From: Lacticaseibacillus suibinensis
Lineage (GTDB): Bacteria; Bacillota; Bacilli; Lactobacillales; Lactobacillaceae
DNA: 64,000 nucleotides
Direction: 5' to 3'
Assembly: GCF_003946175.1 (NCBI RefSeq)
Contig: NZ_RHOK01000014.1
Location: 1 to 64,000 of the forward strand
The translations under genes and the position numbers were made by a program. Each line of letters begins with the position of its first letter. Position 1 is the first letter of the stretch. This document shows positions 8,384 through 19,104 of the stretch, piece by piece. The notes under the pieces were generated by a model. That model was not told where the DNA came from. It made no database searches and saw only the letters and a list, made by a program, of their open reading frames with translations.

Positions 8384-8543
8384 GGCCAGGACAGCCGGAA
8401 CAGAAATGGGCTCAGTGGTGAAATTGTTCTTAGCCAACGAATTTGGTTGGCTTAGAACAAGCCGCGACTTCGAGACAAGCTTTGCTTGGCTCAAAGCGCT
8501 GGCCACCACGTTCCAGCCCATTTCTGTGGAGGCGGTCCTGGCC
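8384..8543 (+). other. Large nested-hairpin element, possible structured RNA
   Basis: This intergenic piece folds on itself in nested helices: GGCCAGGAC (8384-8392) with GTCCTGGCC (8535-8543); ACAGAAATGGGCT (8400-8412) with AGCCCATTTCTGT (8515-8527), 13 perfect pairs; GTGGTG with CACCAC further in. Inside are two separate hairpins: TTCTTAGCCAAC/GTTGGCTTAGAA (about 8427-8458) and a GAG-CAAGC/GCTTG-CTC stem (about 8473-8491). No T-box, riboswitch or tRNA motif was recognised. It lies between the purB terminator and the exonuclease gene. It could be a leader RNA, a small RNA or a miniature repeat. Confidence 0.55.
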
Positions 8544-8589
8544 GGCCAGCACTTGCCCTCGCACCCTTTTTTGGGTAATCTGAAGCTGA

Positions 8590-9915
8590 ATGGAGCGTGG
8601 AGGAATGAATCAAGCAGCAGTCATTAAAAAAGTGCAAGCCCCGCTGGCCGAAGAGGATTGGCTATCTGGCCTGCAAGCAGCGCTGACCGCGCTCGCGGCC
8701 TTTAGCGGTGGCACGCCGGAACAAGCCGCCGCCACTTGGGACGAAACAACTGGCCTCATGGTCAATCTGGCCTGTCTTTGGCCCAACGCCGTCCCGGCTT
8801 TGCCGGCACTCAACGCCATGGCCTGTTTGCCCACCGCCCCCAAGCCCAAGCAAGCAGCCGACCGGGTGCTGCGGCGGTTGCTCAACGCTTATACCTTGTC
8901 GCTGCGGGATCCAACGGCGTTACCGCCAGTGCTCGTGGCAGACTGGCCGGCCGTGCGCCAGGTTTACAATCAAATTGCCGCGGTCCAAGCCGTCATGCAC
9001 CAATGGCGCTTGGAACCAGAGGCGCCCAATGTCCAGACGACACTTTACGGTCCAGTGGCTGGCAGCACCAAGAAGCTTTTGACCGCCGCCGGGGTCAAAG
9101 CGAGTTTTGAACCGATGGCCCAGCCTTGGGCCACTGGCTTCCAAGGCGCGGCGATGGCGCCAGTGGTGGTGGGTGAGAAAAGCCGTGATGGCCGCGCCGG
9201 CGTGGGGCAACAGCAGGAGGTCTTGGACCGCGCCAAGGCGTTGCAACTGCGTCATTTTCCGCGCACCAAGCGGCCGGCGTTTGTCCGCCAGGAACAGCCG
9301 ACGTTGTACCATGAAGGAAGCGTGCGCGATTACACCGTCTTTGATCTGGAATTCTCCAGCGGTAATGTCCACGAAGGGATGTTTATCACCGAAATCGGGG
9401 CGGTCAAAGTGCGCGCCGGTCAGATTGTTGACACCTTCAACGCCTTCGTCAAAGTCCCGGCTAAGCACCGCTTGAACGTGTATTCCCAGCGCGTTACCGG
9501 CATTCACGAGGCGACTCTCAAAACTTACGGCCTGCCGGCTGATCAAGCGGCGCGCCAATTTATCGATTTTATCGGCAGCGATGTGCTGTTAGGTTTCTCC
9601 ATGCATGGTGGCGACTTGCCGGTGCTGCGCCGCCAGTTTGGCCTTTATCCGACGGCAGGGCGCCTGATTGATGTGGCGCAGCTGGCCAAGCGGGTGGGGC
9701 CGATGCCCGGCACTCCAGAAGTCAGTTTGACCCGGTATCGTCATTATCTGGGCCTGAGTTTGCTGGCGCATGGCGCGCTGTATGATGCGGTGACGACCCA
9801 CGCCTTGTACGCGTATTTGGAAGGCCACCCTGTAGCGCCAGATGCATTGGTGGCGGAGTTTGAGCAGGTCTTTGCCCGCAGTTTGAAAGGAGCACTGCCC
9901 CATGGCCAAAATTAG
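8590..9915 (+). CDS. DEDDh-type 3'-5' exonuclease domain protein
   Basis: A protein of about 441 residues. The C-terminal half (about 248-410) is a DNA polymerase III epsilon-type exonuclease: FDLEFSSG carries Asp252 and Glu254, GFSMHGGDLPVL the second Asp, and HGALYDA the His-x4-Asp pair, so all DEDDh residues are present. The N-terminal 240 residues, rich in Ala, Pro and Trp, match no family I know. ATG 8590 has a weak ribosome site; ATG 8605 has GGAGG only one base away, so the start is uncertain. The end overlaps the next gene by 14 bases, indicating coupling with the DUF1858/DUF438 pair. Confidence 0.75.
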   Translation: MERGGMNQAAVIKKVQAPLAEEDWLSGLQAALTALAAFSGGTPEQAAATWDETTGLMVNLACLWPNAVPALPALNAMACLPTAPKPKQAADRVLRRLLNAYTLSLRDPTALPPVLVADWPAVRQVYNQIAAVQAVMHQWRLEPEAPNVQTTLYGPVAGSTKKLLTAAGVKASFEPMAQPWATGFQGAAMAPVVVGEKSRDGRAGVGQQQEVLDRAKALQLRHFPRTKRPAFVRQEQPTLYHEGSVRDYTVFDLEFSSGNVHEGMFITEIGAVKVRAGQIVDTFNAFVKVPAKHRLNVYSQRVTGIHEATLKTYGLPADQAARQFIDFIGSDVLLGFSMHGGDLPVLRRQFGLYPTAGRLIDVAQLAKRVGPMPGTPEVSLTRYRHYLGLSLLAHGALYDAVTTHALYAYLEGHPVAPDALVAEFEQVFARSLKGALPHGQN

Positions 9916-10132
9916 TTTAACCACGCCGGTCCACGACTTGGTGGCGGCTCATCCCGATATCGTGCCAATCATGGTGCAGATGGGATTGGACGGGGTGACC
10001 CAGCCGGGGTTACTCAACACGGTGGGCCGCTTCATGACGCTGGAAAAAGGGGCCAAGATGAAGCACATTCCGCTGGCCCAGTTGATTGAGACGCTCACGC
10101 AAGCCGGATTTGAGGTAGAGGCCCATGACTGA
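9902..10132 (+). CDS. DUF1858 domain protein
   Basis: A small soluble protein of 76 residues. The pattern ISLTTPVHDLVAAHPDIVPIMVQMGLDG...LLNTVGRFMTLEKGAKM matches DUF1858, a small domain often encoded beside or fused to DUF438 proteins. Its biochemical role is not established. It overlaps the exonuclease gene by 14 bases and the DUF438 gene by 8 bases, so all three are translated as a unit. The ribosome site AAAGGAG lies within the exonuclease gene. Confidence 0.8.
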   Translation: MAKISLTTPVHDLVAAHPDIVPIMVQMGLDGVTQPGLLNTVGRFMTLEKGAKMKHIPLAQLIETLTQAGFEVEAHD

Positions 10133-11642
10133 AAAAAACGCCGTTGAACGGCAAAAAAAGATAGTCGAAATTCTGCAGATGCTGCACCAAGGCGGCGACT
10201 TTGAAGCTGCCAAGCAAATCTTTGACGAGACCTTTGATGGGGTGGATGTGGCGGAAATCACTGGCGCCGAGCGCGAGCTGATTGCCAGTGGCCTGAACCC
10301 GATGGAAATCCAAACCCTGTGCAATGTCCACGCCGCGGTGTTCCGCGGAAAAATCACCAACCAGAAAACGCCAATGGCCGAAATTCCGGGCCATCCGGTG
10401 CAGGTGATGAAGCTGGAAAATGTGGTGCTGGAATCACTCATGAACGATGAACTGCTGCCAACGCTGAAGAAGTGGATTCAGCAAGCCAGTGCCGGCGCCA
10501 AAACCGACCCGACTGAAGATGCGATTTTGCTGCAGCGGTTGCAGAACGCCTTGGCAGACTTAAGTAAAATTGATGCCCATTACAAGCGCAAAGAAAACCT
10601 GATTTTTCCGTTGATGACCAAGTACGGCATTACCGCCCCGCCAAAAGTAATGTGGGGCGTGGATGATGAAATCCGCAACTGGATCAAAGACGCCCAGCAT
10701 GCGGTGACAGCGCCAATCACTGACCGCTACCAAGCGGAAACCGCCATCGAAAAGGCGGCCAAAGAAGTCGATGAGATGGTGTTCAAGGAAGAAGAAATTA
10801 TGCTACCGATGGTGCTGGAGGTTTTCACCCCCAGCGATTGGGGGATGATCCAGGCCGAAAGCGGACCGATTGGCTACACCCTGATTCCCGATCCCCTGCC
10901 ATGGCAGCCAACTGAAGAAGAGCGCCAGCAAAAGCCCAAGCCGTCCAAGCTCGCTCAGGAATTGAACGCTCAGGCGGAAGCCTTAGCCACCAGCCAGCAA
11001 CTTGGCTCTCAGCGCCCGGCGCAGCCTAGCGACCGTGATATCCTGAGTCAAATTCACCAGGACGTGCCCATGCCAGTGGCACCGCCAGAAGTCATGGCCA
11101 AGCTGCAAGCCAGCCAAGGCAAGACAGGCGAGAGCGCAGGTCCTCGCATCTCTGTTCAAAAGCCGCGCCATCGCGGGCCAGTGGCCTTTGGTTCCGCTAG
11201 CTCTGGCAGTTCTGATGGCCGGGTGGAGATTGACGGGATGCACCCGGCGCGGGTGGTGCTGCCGACCGGGAGTTTTGATCTCGACCAGCTCACCAATGTG
11301 CTGCGGCTGTTGCCAGTGGATCTGACCTTTGTCGATGCCACGGACACCGTGCGCTGGTTCTCAGACAACGGCCACCGGGTCTTTCCGCGCACCACCGCCG
11401 TGATTGGTCGCTTGGTGGTGGACTGCCACCCGCCGAAGTCCGTGGACAAGGTCAAAGCAATTTTGGCCGATTTTCATCGTGGCAAGGAGGACCATGCCGA
11501 TTTCTGGATTCACTTCCGGGACCGCATGCTTTACATTCGCTACTTCGCCATTCACAACCCCGCCGGCGACTATCTTGGGTGCTTAGAGGTCAATCAAGAT
11601 GTGACTGACATTCGCGCCTTGGAAGGGGAAAAGCGGCTGTAA
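10125..11642 (+). CDS. DUF438 protein with hemerythrin-like and PAS domains
   Basis: A protein of 505 residues. It starts with a DUF438 domain (about 1-75), then a hemerythrin-like helical region (HYKRKENLIFPLMTKYGI, PPKVMWGVDDEIRNW, VFKEEEIMLP, about 105-235), a low-complexity Gln/Pro/Ala linker, and a PAS domain at the end (DLTFVDATDTVRWFSDN, CHPPKSVDKVKAILADF, CLEVNQDVTDIRALEGEKRL). Relatives are thought to sense oxygen, nitric oxide or redox state through di-iron or PAS ligands; this is family knowledge, not shown here. It is the last gene of the exonuclease operon. Confidence 0.88.
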   Translation: MTEKNAVERQKKIVEILQMLHQGGDFEAAKQIFDETFDGVDVAEITGAERELIASGLNPMEIQTLCNVHAAVFRGKITNQKTPMAEIPGHPVQVMKLENVVLESLMNDELLPTLKKWIQQASAGAKTDPTEDAILLQRLQNALADLSKIDAHYKRKENLIFPLMTKYGITAPPKVMWGVDDEIRNWIKDAQHAVTAPITDRYQAETAIEKAAKEVDEMVFKEEEIMLPMVLEVFTPSDWGMIQAESGPIGYTLIPDPLPWQPTEEERQQKPKPSKLAQELNAQAEALATSQQLGSQRPAQPSDRDILSQIHQDVPMPVAPPEVMAKLQASQGKTGESAGPRISVQKPRHRGPVAFGSASSGSSDGRVEIDGMHPARVVLPTGSFDLDQLTNVLRLLPVDLTFVDATDTVRWFSDNGHRVFPRTTAVIGRLVVDCHPPKSVDKVKAILADFHRGKEDHADFWIHFRDRMLYIRYFAIHNPAGDYLGCLEVNQDVTDIRALEGEKRL

Positions 11643-11655
11643 CGCATCAAAAAAT

Positions 11656-11699
11656 AAACGGCTTCACCACGGCCAAAAGCCGGTGTGAAGCCGTTTTTA
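11656..11699 (+). terminator. Terminator after the DUF438 gene
   Basis: AAACGGCTTCAC and GTGAAGCCGTTT pair over 12 bp and are followed by T residues. Confidence 0.9.
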
Positions 11700-11733
11700 T
11701 GCGGCCGAGCGGCTGTAATCGAACGCGTGTTTC

Positions 11734-11742
11734 TGGTACAAT
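11734..11742 (+). promoter_or_regulatory. Extended -10 promoter of pcrA-ligA-camS
   Basis: TGGTACAAT lies 36 bases upstream of the pcrA start codon with no good -35. It would drive pcrA, ligA and camS, which follow without an obvious terminator between them. Confidence 0.5.
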
Positions 11743-11777
11743 GAAACAAGATTATGCACCGGTGAAAGGACGATATT

Positions 11778-14018
11778 ATGGCAACAGCCCTACTGCAAGG
11801 CATGAATGACAAACAATCCGAGGCGGTGTTAGCCACCGAAGGCCCGCTTTTGATCATGGCCGGCGCTGGCTCCGGGAAAACTCGGGTGCTGACGCATCGC
11901 ATTGCGTATTTGATCGAAGACAAGGGCATCAATCCCTGGCGCATTTTGGCCATTACGTTCACCAACAAAGCGGCGCGAGAAATGAAGGAACGGGTCGGCA
12001 AATTGCTGGATCCGGAGCTGGCCCGCGATGTCTGGGTTTCAACCTTCCATGCGCTGTGCGTGCGGATTTTGCGCCGCGACATTGAGAAATTAGGCATGAA
12101 CCGCGCTTTCACCATCGCTGACCCGGCAGAGCAAAAGACGTTGGTCAAGCACATTTTGGCTGATTTGAATCTCGACCCGAAACGCTACGACCCGAAAGCC
12201 TTGCTGAGTACGATTTCCAATGCCAAAAATGACCTGCAGACGCCAGAAGATTACGCGAAAGCGGCGGCGTCGCCGTTCGAACAAGTGACGGCCAGCGTGT
12301 ATGCCGAATATCAGAAACGGCTACGGTCCGATCAGGCGCTGGATTTCGATGATTTAATCATGCAAACCATTCTGTTGTTCAAGCAAGAACCTGAAACGCT
12401 TGAATTCTACCAGCGCAAGTTCCAATACATTCATGTCGATGAGTATCAGGATACCAACGAGGCCCAGTACCAGCTGGTGCACATGTTGGCCGATGGTTAT
12501 CGCAACTTGTGCGTGGTCGGGGATGCCGATCAGAGCATCTACGGCTGGCGCGGGGCGAACATGCAAAACATTCTGGACTTCCAGAAGGATTATCCGGATG
12601 CCCAGGTGGTCATGCTCGAACAAAATTACCGTTCGACCAAAACTATTTTGCAAGCCGCCAATGATGTGATCAAAAACAACAAAAAGCGCCAGGTCAAAAC
12701 CCTGTGGACGGAAAATAAAACCGGCGACAAGATCACCTATTACCGGGCGCAAAGCGAACTGGATGAGGCGTACTTCGTCATCAAAACCATCGAAGGCGAA
12801 ATGGCGGATCACCACCGGCGCTATGGCGATTTTGCCATTTTGTACCGCACTAACGCCCAGTCCCGGGCGATTGAAGAAGCCTTCGTCAAAAGTAACATTC
12901 CCTACAAAATGGTGGGCGGCCATAAATTCTACGACCGCAAGGAAATTCGCGATGCATTGGCGTACTTCCGCCTGGTGATCAATCCCGACGATGACATGTC
13001 GTTCAACCGCATTGTCAACGAACCCAAGCGCGGCATTGGTGCCACCTCGCTGGAGAAACTGCAGGCTTTCGCCAACCAAAATGGCTGGTCGCTGCTGGAA
13101 GCGGCGCAAAATGCCGAGCTCTCCCAGGTGTCCGGCAAGGCGCGGACGAGTTTGGCGGCCTTTGGCGAGACCATTGCCAAGCTGGCGGACAAACGCGCCA
13201 GTGGCAGTGTCACCGAGTTGATGGAAGGCATTTTGGATAATACCGGCTACCTGCCGCAGCTGAAAAATGCCGGGACCGTTGAGGCGGATACCCGCATCGA
13301 AAACTTGCAGGAACTGTTGTCGGTGACTCAGCAATTCGACGCTCGCTACGAACCCGAAGATGAGCAAAGCGATTTGTTCGTCGACTTCATCGCTGATTTG
13401 GCCTTGGTGTCCGACCAAGACGACATCGAAGAAGACGCCCAAGAAGTGACGTTAATGACCTTGCACGCTGCCAAAGGCCTAGAATTCCCAGTCGTCTTTT
13501 TGGTCGGCATGGAAGAAGGACTCTTCCCGCTGAGCCGCTCGGCCATGAACGAAAGTGAAATTGAAGAAGAACGACGGCTGGCCTATGTCGGCATCACCCG
13601 GGCCAAGAATAAGCTGTACATCAGTAATGCCTATGCCCGCATGCTGTATGGTCAGCGTCAAAACAATCCGCAAAGCCGCTTTATTGACGAAATCGAACCG
13701 GAATTGCTGGCCACCACCGGCCAAGCCGCACCGAAGTCCGATATTCCGTTCTTGAATCGGACCCAGCGTGCGGTCACGCCAACCTTCAGCCGCCATCCGC
13801 AAGGCACCAAAGCGCATGTGGTAGCCGCACCGCAATCGGCGGCCGGTAAAACCACTTGGGCGCTGGGTGACAAGGCCGTGCACAAGAAGTGGGGCATTGG
13901 CACGGTTGTCAAAGTTTCCGGCACCGGTGATGATCAAGAACTCGACATTGCGTTCCCAGACATGGGTGTGAAGCGGCTACTGGCCGCCTTTGCCCCGATT
14001 GTGAAGCAAACCGATTAA
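11778..14018 (+). CDS. pcrA: ATP-dependent DNA helicase PcrA (UvrD family)
   Basis: A protein of 746 residues, normal for PcrA. This 3'-5' superfamily 1 helicase acts in DNA repair, replication restart and removal of RecA filaments. All helicase motifs are visible: AGAGSGKT (Walker A), TFTNKAAREM, VDEYQDTN (Walker B), GDADQSIYGWRGA, LEQNYRS, VTLMTLHAAKGLEFPVVF and AYVGITRAK. The C-terminal piece WALGDKAVHKKWGIGTVVKV is the Tudor-like domain that binds RNA polymerase. Its stop is 12 bases before ligA, the usual order in Firmicutes. Confidence 0.98.
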   Translation: MATALLQGMNDKQSEAVLATEGPLLIMAGAGSGKTRVLTHRIAYLIEDKGINPWRILAITFTNKAAREMKERVGKLLDPELARDVWVSTFHALCVRILRRDIEKLGMNRAFTIADPAEQKTLVKHILADLNLDPKRYDPKALLSTISNAKNDLQTPEDYAKAAASPFEQVTASVYAEYQKRLRSDQALDFDDLIMQTILLFKQEPETLEFYQRKFQYIHVDEYQDTNEAQYQLVHMLADGYRNLCVVGDADQSIYGWRGANMQNILDFQKDYPDAQVVMLEQNYRSTKTILQAANDVIKNNKKRQVKTLWTENKTGDKITYYRAQSELDEAYFVIKTIEGEMADHHRRYGDFAILYRTNAQSRAIEEAFVKSNIPYKMVGGHKFYDRKEIRDALAYFRLVINPDDDMSFNRIVNEPKRGIGATSLEKLQAFANQNGWSLLEAAQNAELSQVSGKARTSLAAFGETIAKLADKRASGSVTELMEGILDNTGYLPQLKNAGTVEADTRIENLQELLSVTQQFDARYEPEDEQSDLFVDFIADLALVSDQDDIEEDAQEVTLMTLHAAKGLEFPVVFLVGMEEGLFPLSRSAMNESEIEEERRLAYVGITRAKNKLYISNAYARMLYGQRQNNPQSRFIDEIEPELLATTGQAAPKSDIPFLNRTQRAVTPTFSRHPQGTKAHVVAAPQSAAGKTTWALGDKAVHKKWGIGTVVKVSGTGDDQELDIAFPDMGVKRLLAAFAPIVKQTD

Positions 14019-16046
<2,028 letters not shown>

Positions 16047-16061
16047 AGCGAGGCATTTGAC

Positions 16062-17210
16062 ATGAAAAAAGCACTCACAGCGGCCTTGATCCTAGTCGCC
16101 GCCATCAGCTTGGCCGCTTGCGGCAATCTGAGCTTTGACTCTGGCAGCGGCAGCAGTACCAGCGGCTCCAGCAAAGGCTACACCACCACCGGCACGGTGG
16201 ATTCCGGGATGTACGAAGGCGTCATTCAGAATGGCCGCTATAAGACCTCCAGTGCCCGCGGGTTGCAGCTGTCCACCAATCAACAAGGTGGCAATAGTTT
16301 CAACATTAAGAGCATGGAAAATGGCTTGCAGGACATTGCCAAAAAACAGTTCTCCACTTCCAAGTATGTGTTCGAGGAAGGCCAGCTGATTTCCACCAGC
16401 ACCGCCAAAAAGTGGCTCGCGCGTAAAAGCGACGACAGCCAAGGTCTGAACCCCAAAGACAACGGCAAAACCGGTGAAACTGAACGCAACCCGATATACC
16501 TGGAAACCATGGTGGAGCAGGATTACATGACCCAATCTGGTAGTGACATGAGCCTGGGTGGGGTGGCGATTGCCCTGGGGATGAACGCCGACGATTACTA
16601 CCAGAAAGAAAAATATGGTGCTACTTATACCACTCACATCAGCGATGCGGACATGACGACGCAGGGCAAAGCCATGGCCAAGAAAGTGGTGGCGCGGGTG
16701 CGGAAAATGAGCGGCGTCAATAACGATACCCCAATCGTGATAGCCTTGTACAAGCTTGCTGGCTCGGATTCACTGGTCGGCGGCACGTATTTCGACTATG
16801 TGGTCTCCAAGTCTGGAACCGACGTGGCGGATTGGACGCCCGTTAACCAGCAAAACGAAGTGCTGCCGACGGTGGACAATAAAAAGCCCATCAACAAAAC
16901 CGTCTCGACGGACTTTGATAACTTCACCACGAATGTTGAGAATTTCTTCCCGACCTTGGCTGGGGTGACAGCGCAGGCGCATTATAGCGATAACGCTTTG
17001 AATGGGCTGAACATCACCATTAACACCCAGTTCTATGGGGCCACAGAGCTCAACAGCTTCACCCAATACGTGGCGAACGCCGCTAGCAAGTATCTGCCAA
17101 GCGGAGTCAAAATCGAAATTACGATTCAATCCACCCAAGGCATCCAGGCGTTTGTCTCGCGGGAAAGCAGCAGCAAAGACTTTTACACCCATGTCTTTGG
17201 TAGCTACTAA
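16062..17210 (+). CDS. camS: CamS-family sex-pheromone lipoprotein
   Basis: A protein of 382 residues with a lipoprotein signal peptide (ALILVAAISLAAC, Cys20 as the lipid anchor) followed by a Ser/Gly-rich linker. The mature part fits the CamS family: YLETMVEQDYMTQ, LGGVAIALGMN and the C-terminal IEITIQSTQGIQAFVSRE. In enterococci and staphylococci the signal peptide of this family yields a pheromone, but that activity is not predictable here. The position after ligA is conserved in lactobacilli. Confidence 0.93.
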   Translation: MKKALTAALILVAAISLAACGNLSFDSGSGSSTSGSSKGYTTTGTVDSGMYEGVIQNGRYKTSSARGLQLSTNQQGGNSFNIKSMENGLQDIAKKQFSTSKYVFEEGQLISTSTAKKWLARKSDDSQGLNPKDNGKTGETERNPIYLETMVEQDYMTQSGSDMSLGGVAIALGMNADDYYQKEKYGATYTTHISDADMTTQGKAMAKKVVARVRKMSGVNNDTPIVIALYKLAGSDSLVGGTYFDYVVSKSGTDVADWTPVNQQNEVLPTVDNKKPINKTVSTDFDNFTTNVENFFPTLAGVTAQAHYSDNALNGLNITINTQFYGATELNSFTQYVANAASKYLPSGVKIEITIQSTQGIQAFVSRESSSKDFYTHVFGSY

Positions 17211-17216
17211 GCAAAG

Positions 17217-17239
17217 AGCCAGGGCGACCTGGTTTTTTT
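17217..17239 (+). terminator. Terminator after camS
   Basis: A 6-7 bp stem (AGCCAGG / CCTGGTT) with loop GCGA is followed by seven T residues. Confidence 0.8.
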
Positions 17240-17289
17240 GTTGGCCTGGCCATAAATCCCGGCCGGCGTGCCCGCACTGCCGGTGGGTA

Positions 17290-17298
17290 TGGTAAACT
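17290..17298 (+). promoter_or_regulatory. Extended -10 promoter of gatCAB
   Basis: TGGTAAACT lies 50 bases upstream of gatC, the same sequence as the -10 region of the xpt promoter. No clear -35 is present. Confidence 0.45.
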
Positions 17299-17347
17299 AA
17301 GTTGAATAATTGTGCGTTAAAATCGCACAGAAGAAGGTAGGGAGAAC

Positions 17348-17644
17348 ATGATTTCAAAAGAGAGTGTTGCCCATGTTGCCGGACTGGCCAAGTTGGCTTT
17401 TACCGACGATGAATTGCAGCAATACACCAATCAGCTGGATGAGATTTTGAACATGGTCGCGCAGCTGGAAACCGTTGATACGACTGACGTGCCAGTGACG
17501 ACGCAAAGCATCCACCTTGAAAATGTGATGCGCGAAGATGTGGCGCACAACGACACCAAGATCGCCGACTTGCTGGAAAATGTCCCAACCAAGAAGGGGA
17601 CCTTAATCCAAGTGCCATCAATCATTGACAAGGAGGACGACTAA
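17348..17644 (+). CDS. gatC: Glutamyl-tRNA(Gln) amidotransferase subunit C
   Basis: A protein of 98 residues. GatC stabilises GatA and GatB in the complex that converts Glu-tRNA(Gln) to Gln-tRNA(Gln), and often Asp-tRNA(Asn) to Asn-tRNA(Asn). Family features are [17 protein letters not shown] near the start, [16 protein letters not shown] in the middle and a short C-terminus with LREDV-like [17 protein letters not shown] precedes the ATG. It is the first gene of gatCAB, with gatA starting 2 bases after its stop. Confidence 0.96.
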   Translation: MISKESVAHVAGLAKLAFTDDELQQYTNQLDEILNMVAQLETVDTTDVPVTTQSIHLENVMREDVAHNDTKIADLLENVPTKKGTLIQVPSIIDKEDD

Positions 17645-17646
17645 GC

Positions 17647-19104
17647 GTGACTTATTTGAAGCAAGATCTCACCTCAGTGCATGAAGCACTGGTCAATGGT
17701 AGCCAAACGGCTAGCAGCCTACTAAAGGCAACTTATGCCAACATTGAGCAAGTAGACGCTGACGTGCAAGCCTTTTTGACTTTGAACCAGGAAGCCGCCA
17801 CGAAGCAAGCCGCTGCAATCGATGAAGCAGGCATCCCCGCTGACCAGCCTTTTGCTGGCGTACCAGTAGGCATTAAAGACAATATTGTCACCAAAGACCT
17901 CAAAACTACCGCAGCGTCCAAGATTTTGGGCAACTTTATGCCGATCTACAACGCAACGGTAGTGGACAAGTTGCATGCTGCCGGCGCGATTACAGCGGGT
18001 AAGCTGAACCTGGACGAATTCGCCATGGGATCATCGACGGAAAACTCCGCCTTCCAAACCACCAAAAACGCTTGGGATTACACCCGCGTGCCTGGTGGTT
18101 CCTCAGGCGGCTCCGCGGCGGCCGTAGCGTCAGGTCAAGTGCCGATGGCGTTAGGGACCGATACTGGCGGTTCAATTCGTCAGCCAGCGGCCTTTAACGG
18201 CATTGTCGGGCTCAAGCCAACTTATGGCCGAGTTTCCCGCTGGGGTGTGATTGCCTTTGCCTCTAGCCTGGACGTGGTGGGTTCGTTGACTCGCACGGTG
18301 AAGGACGCCGCGTTGACCCTAAATGTGATTGCGGGCCATGATGACAAAGATGCCACCACCGCCGATATCCCAGTGCCGGATTACGCGGCCAAGTTGGGCC
18401 AATCCATCAAAGGCATGAAGATTGGTCTGCCGAGTGAATACCTTGGCGAAGGGGTCGATCCGGCGGTGGCCGCGCAAGTGCAAAAAGCCGCTGATCAATT
18501 CCGCGCGCTGGGTGCGACTGTTGAAACCGTCTCGCTACCGCATACCAAGTATGCCGTGGCTGCCTACTACATTATTGCCAGCTCTGAAGCCTCCTCGAAT
18601 TTGCAGCGCTTCGATGGGATTCGGTATGGCTTCCGCGCAGAAGATGTGAAGAACCTGGAAGATGTTTATGTGCGGTCGCGCTCCGAAGGCTTCGGCCCTG
18701 AAGTGAAGCGCCGTATCATGCTGGGGACCTTCAGCCTGTCCGCTGGGTTCTACGACGCCTACTTCAAAAAGGCGGCGCAAGTGCGGACGTTGATTTCTCG
18801 CGACTTTGATCAGGTCTTTGCCGACTATGACTTCATCATTGCCCCAACGACGCCAACGCCAGCCTTCAAGATTGGCGAAAAAGTCACTGATCCTTTGACC
18901 ATGTATATGAATGATATCCTGACCATTCCGGTCAACTTGGCCGGTTTACCAGCGGTTTCCGTACCGGCTGGCTTTGTGGATGGCATGCCAGTGGGGCTGC
19001 AGCTGATTGGCAAGCAGTTCGATGAAGCAACCTTACTGCAAGCGGGGGATGCCTTTGAGCAGGCAAATGACTATGTTGACCAAATCCCGGGAGGTGCGAA
19101 CTAA
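17647..19104 (+). CDS. gatA: Glutamyl-tRNA(Gln) amidotransferase subunit A
   Basis: A protein of 485 residues, the amidase that frees ammonia from glutamine. The amidase signature [14 protein letters not shown] and the Ser-cis-Ser-Lys triad residues ([22 protein letters not shown]) are intact. The start is GTG, preceded by AAGGAGGA inside the end of gatC. It overlaps gatB by one base (TAATG), so the three subunits are made together. Confidence 0.98.
   Translation: MTYLKQDLTSVHEALVNGSQTASSLLKATYANIEQVDADVQAFLTLNQEAATKQAAAIDEAGIPADQPFAGVPVGIKDNIVTKDLKTTAASKILGNFMPIYNATVVDKLHAAGAITAGKLNLDEFAMGSSTENSAFQTTKNAWDYTRVPGGSSGGSAAAVASGQVPMALGTDTGGSIRQPAAFNGIVGLKPTYGRVSRWGVIAFASSLDVVGSLTRTVKDAALTLNVIAGHDDKDATTADIPVPDYAAKLGQSIKGMKIGLPSEYLGEGVDPAVAAQVQKAADQFRALGATVETVSLPHTKYAVAAYYIIASSEASSNLQRFDGIRYGFRAEDVKNLEDVYVRSRSEGFGPEVKRRIMLGTFSLSAGFYDAYFKKAAQVRTLISRDFDQVFADYDFIIAPTTPTPAFKIGEKVTDPLTMYMNDILTIPVNLAGLPAVSVPAGFVDGMPVGLQLIGKQFDEATLLQAGDAFEQANDYVDQIPGGAN

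Noticed and set aside
8406-8627. 73-codon frame between purB and the exonuclease gene
   Set aside because: It lies inside the nested hairpin element and overlaps the start of the exonuclease gene; no ribosome site.
12354-13442. Long minus-strand frame of 362 codons inside pcrA
   Set aside because: A shadow of the pcrA frame in G+C-rich sequence; pcrA has every helicase motif.
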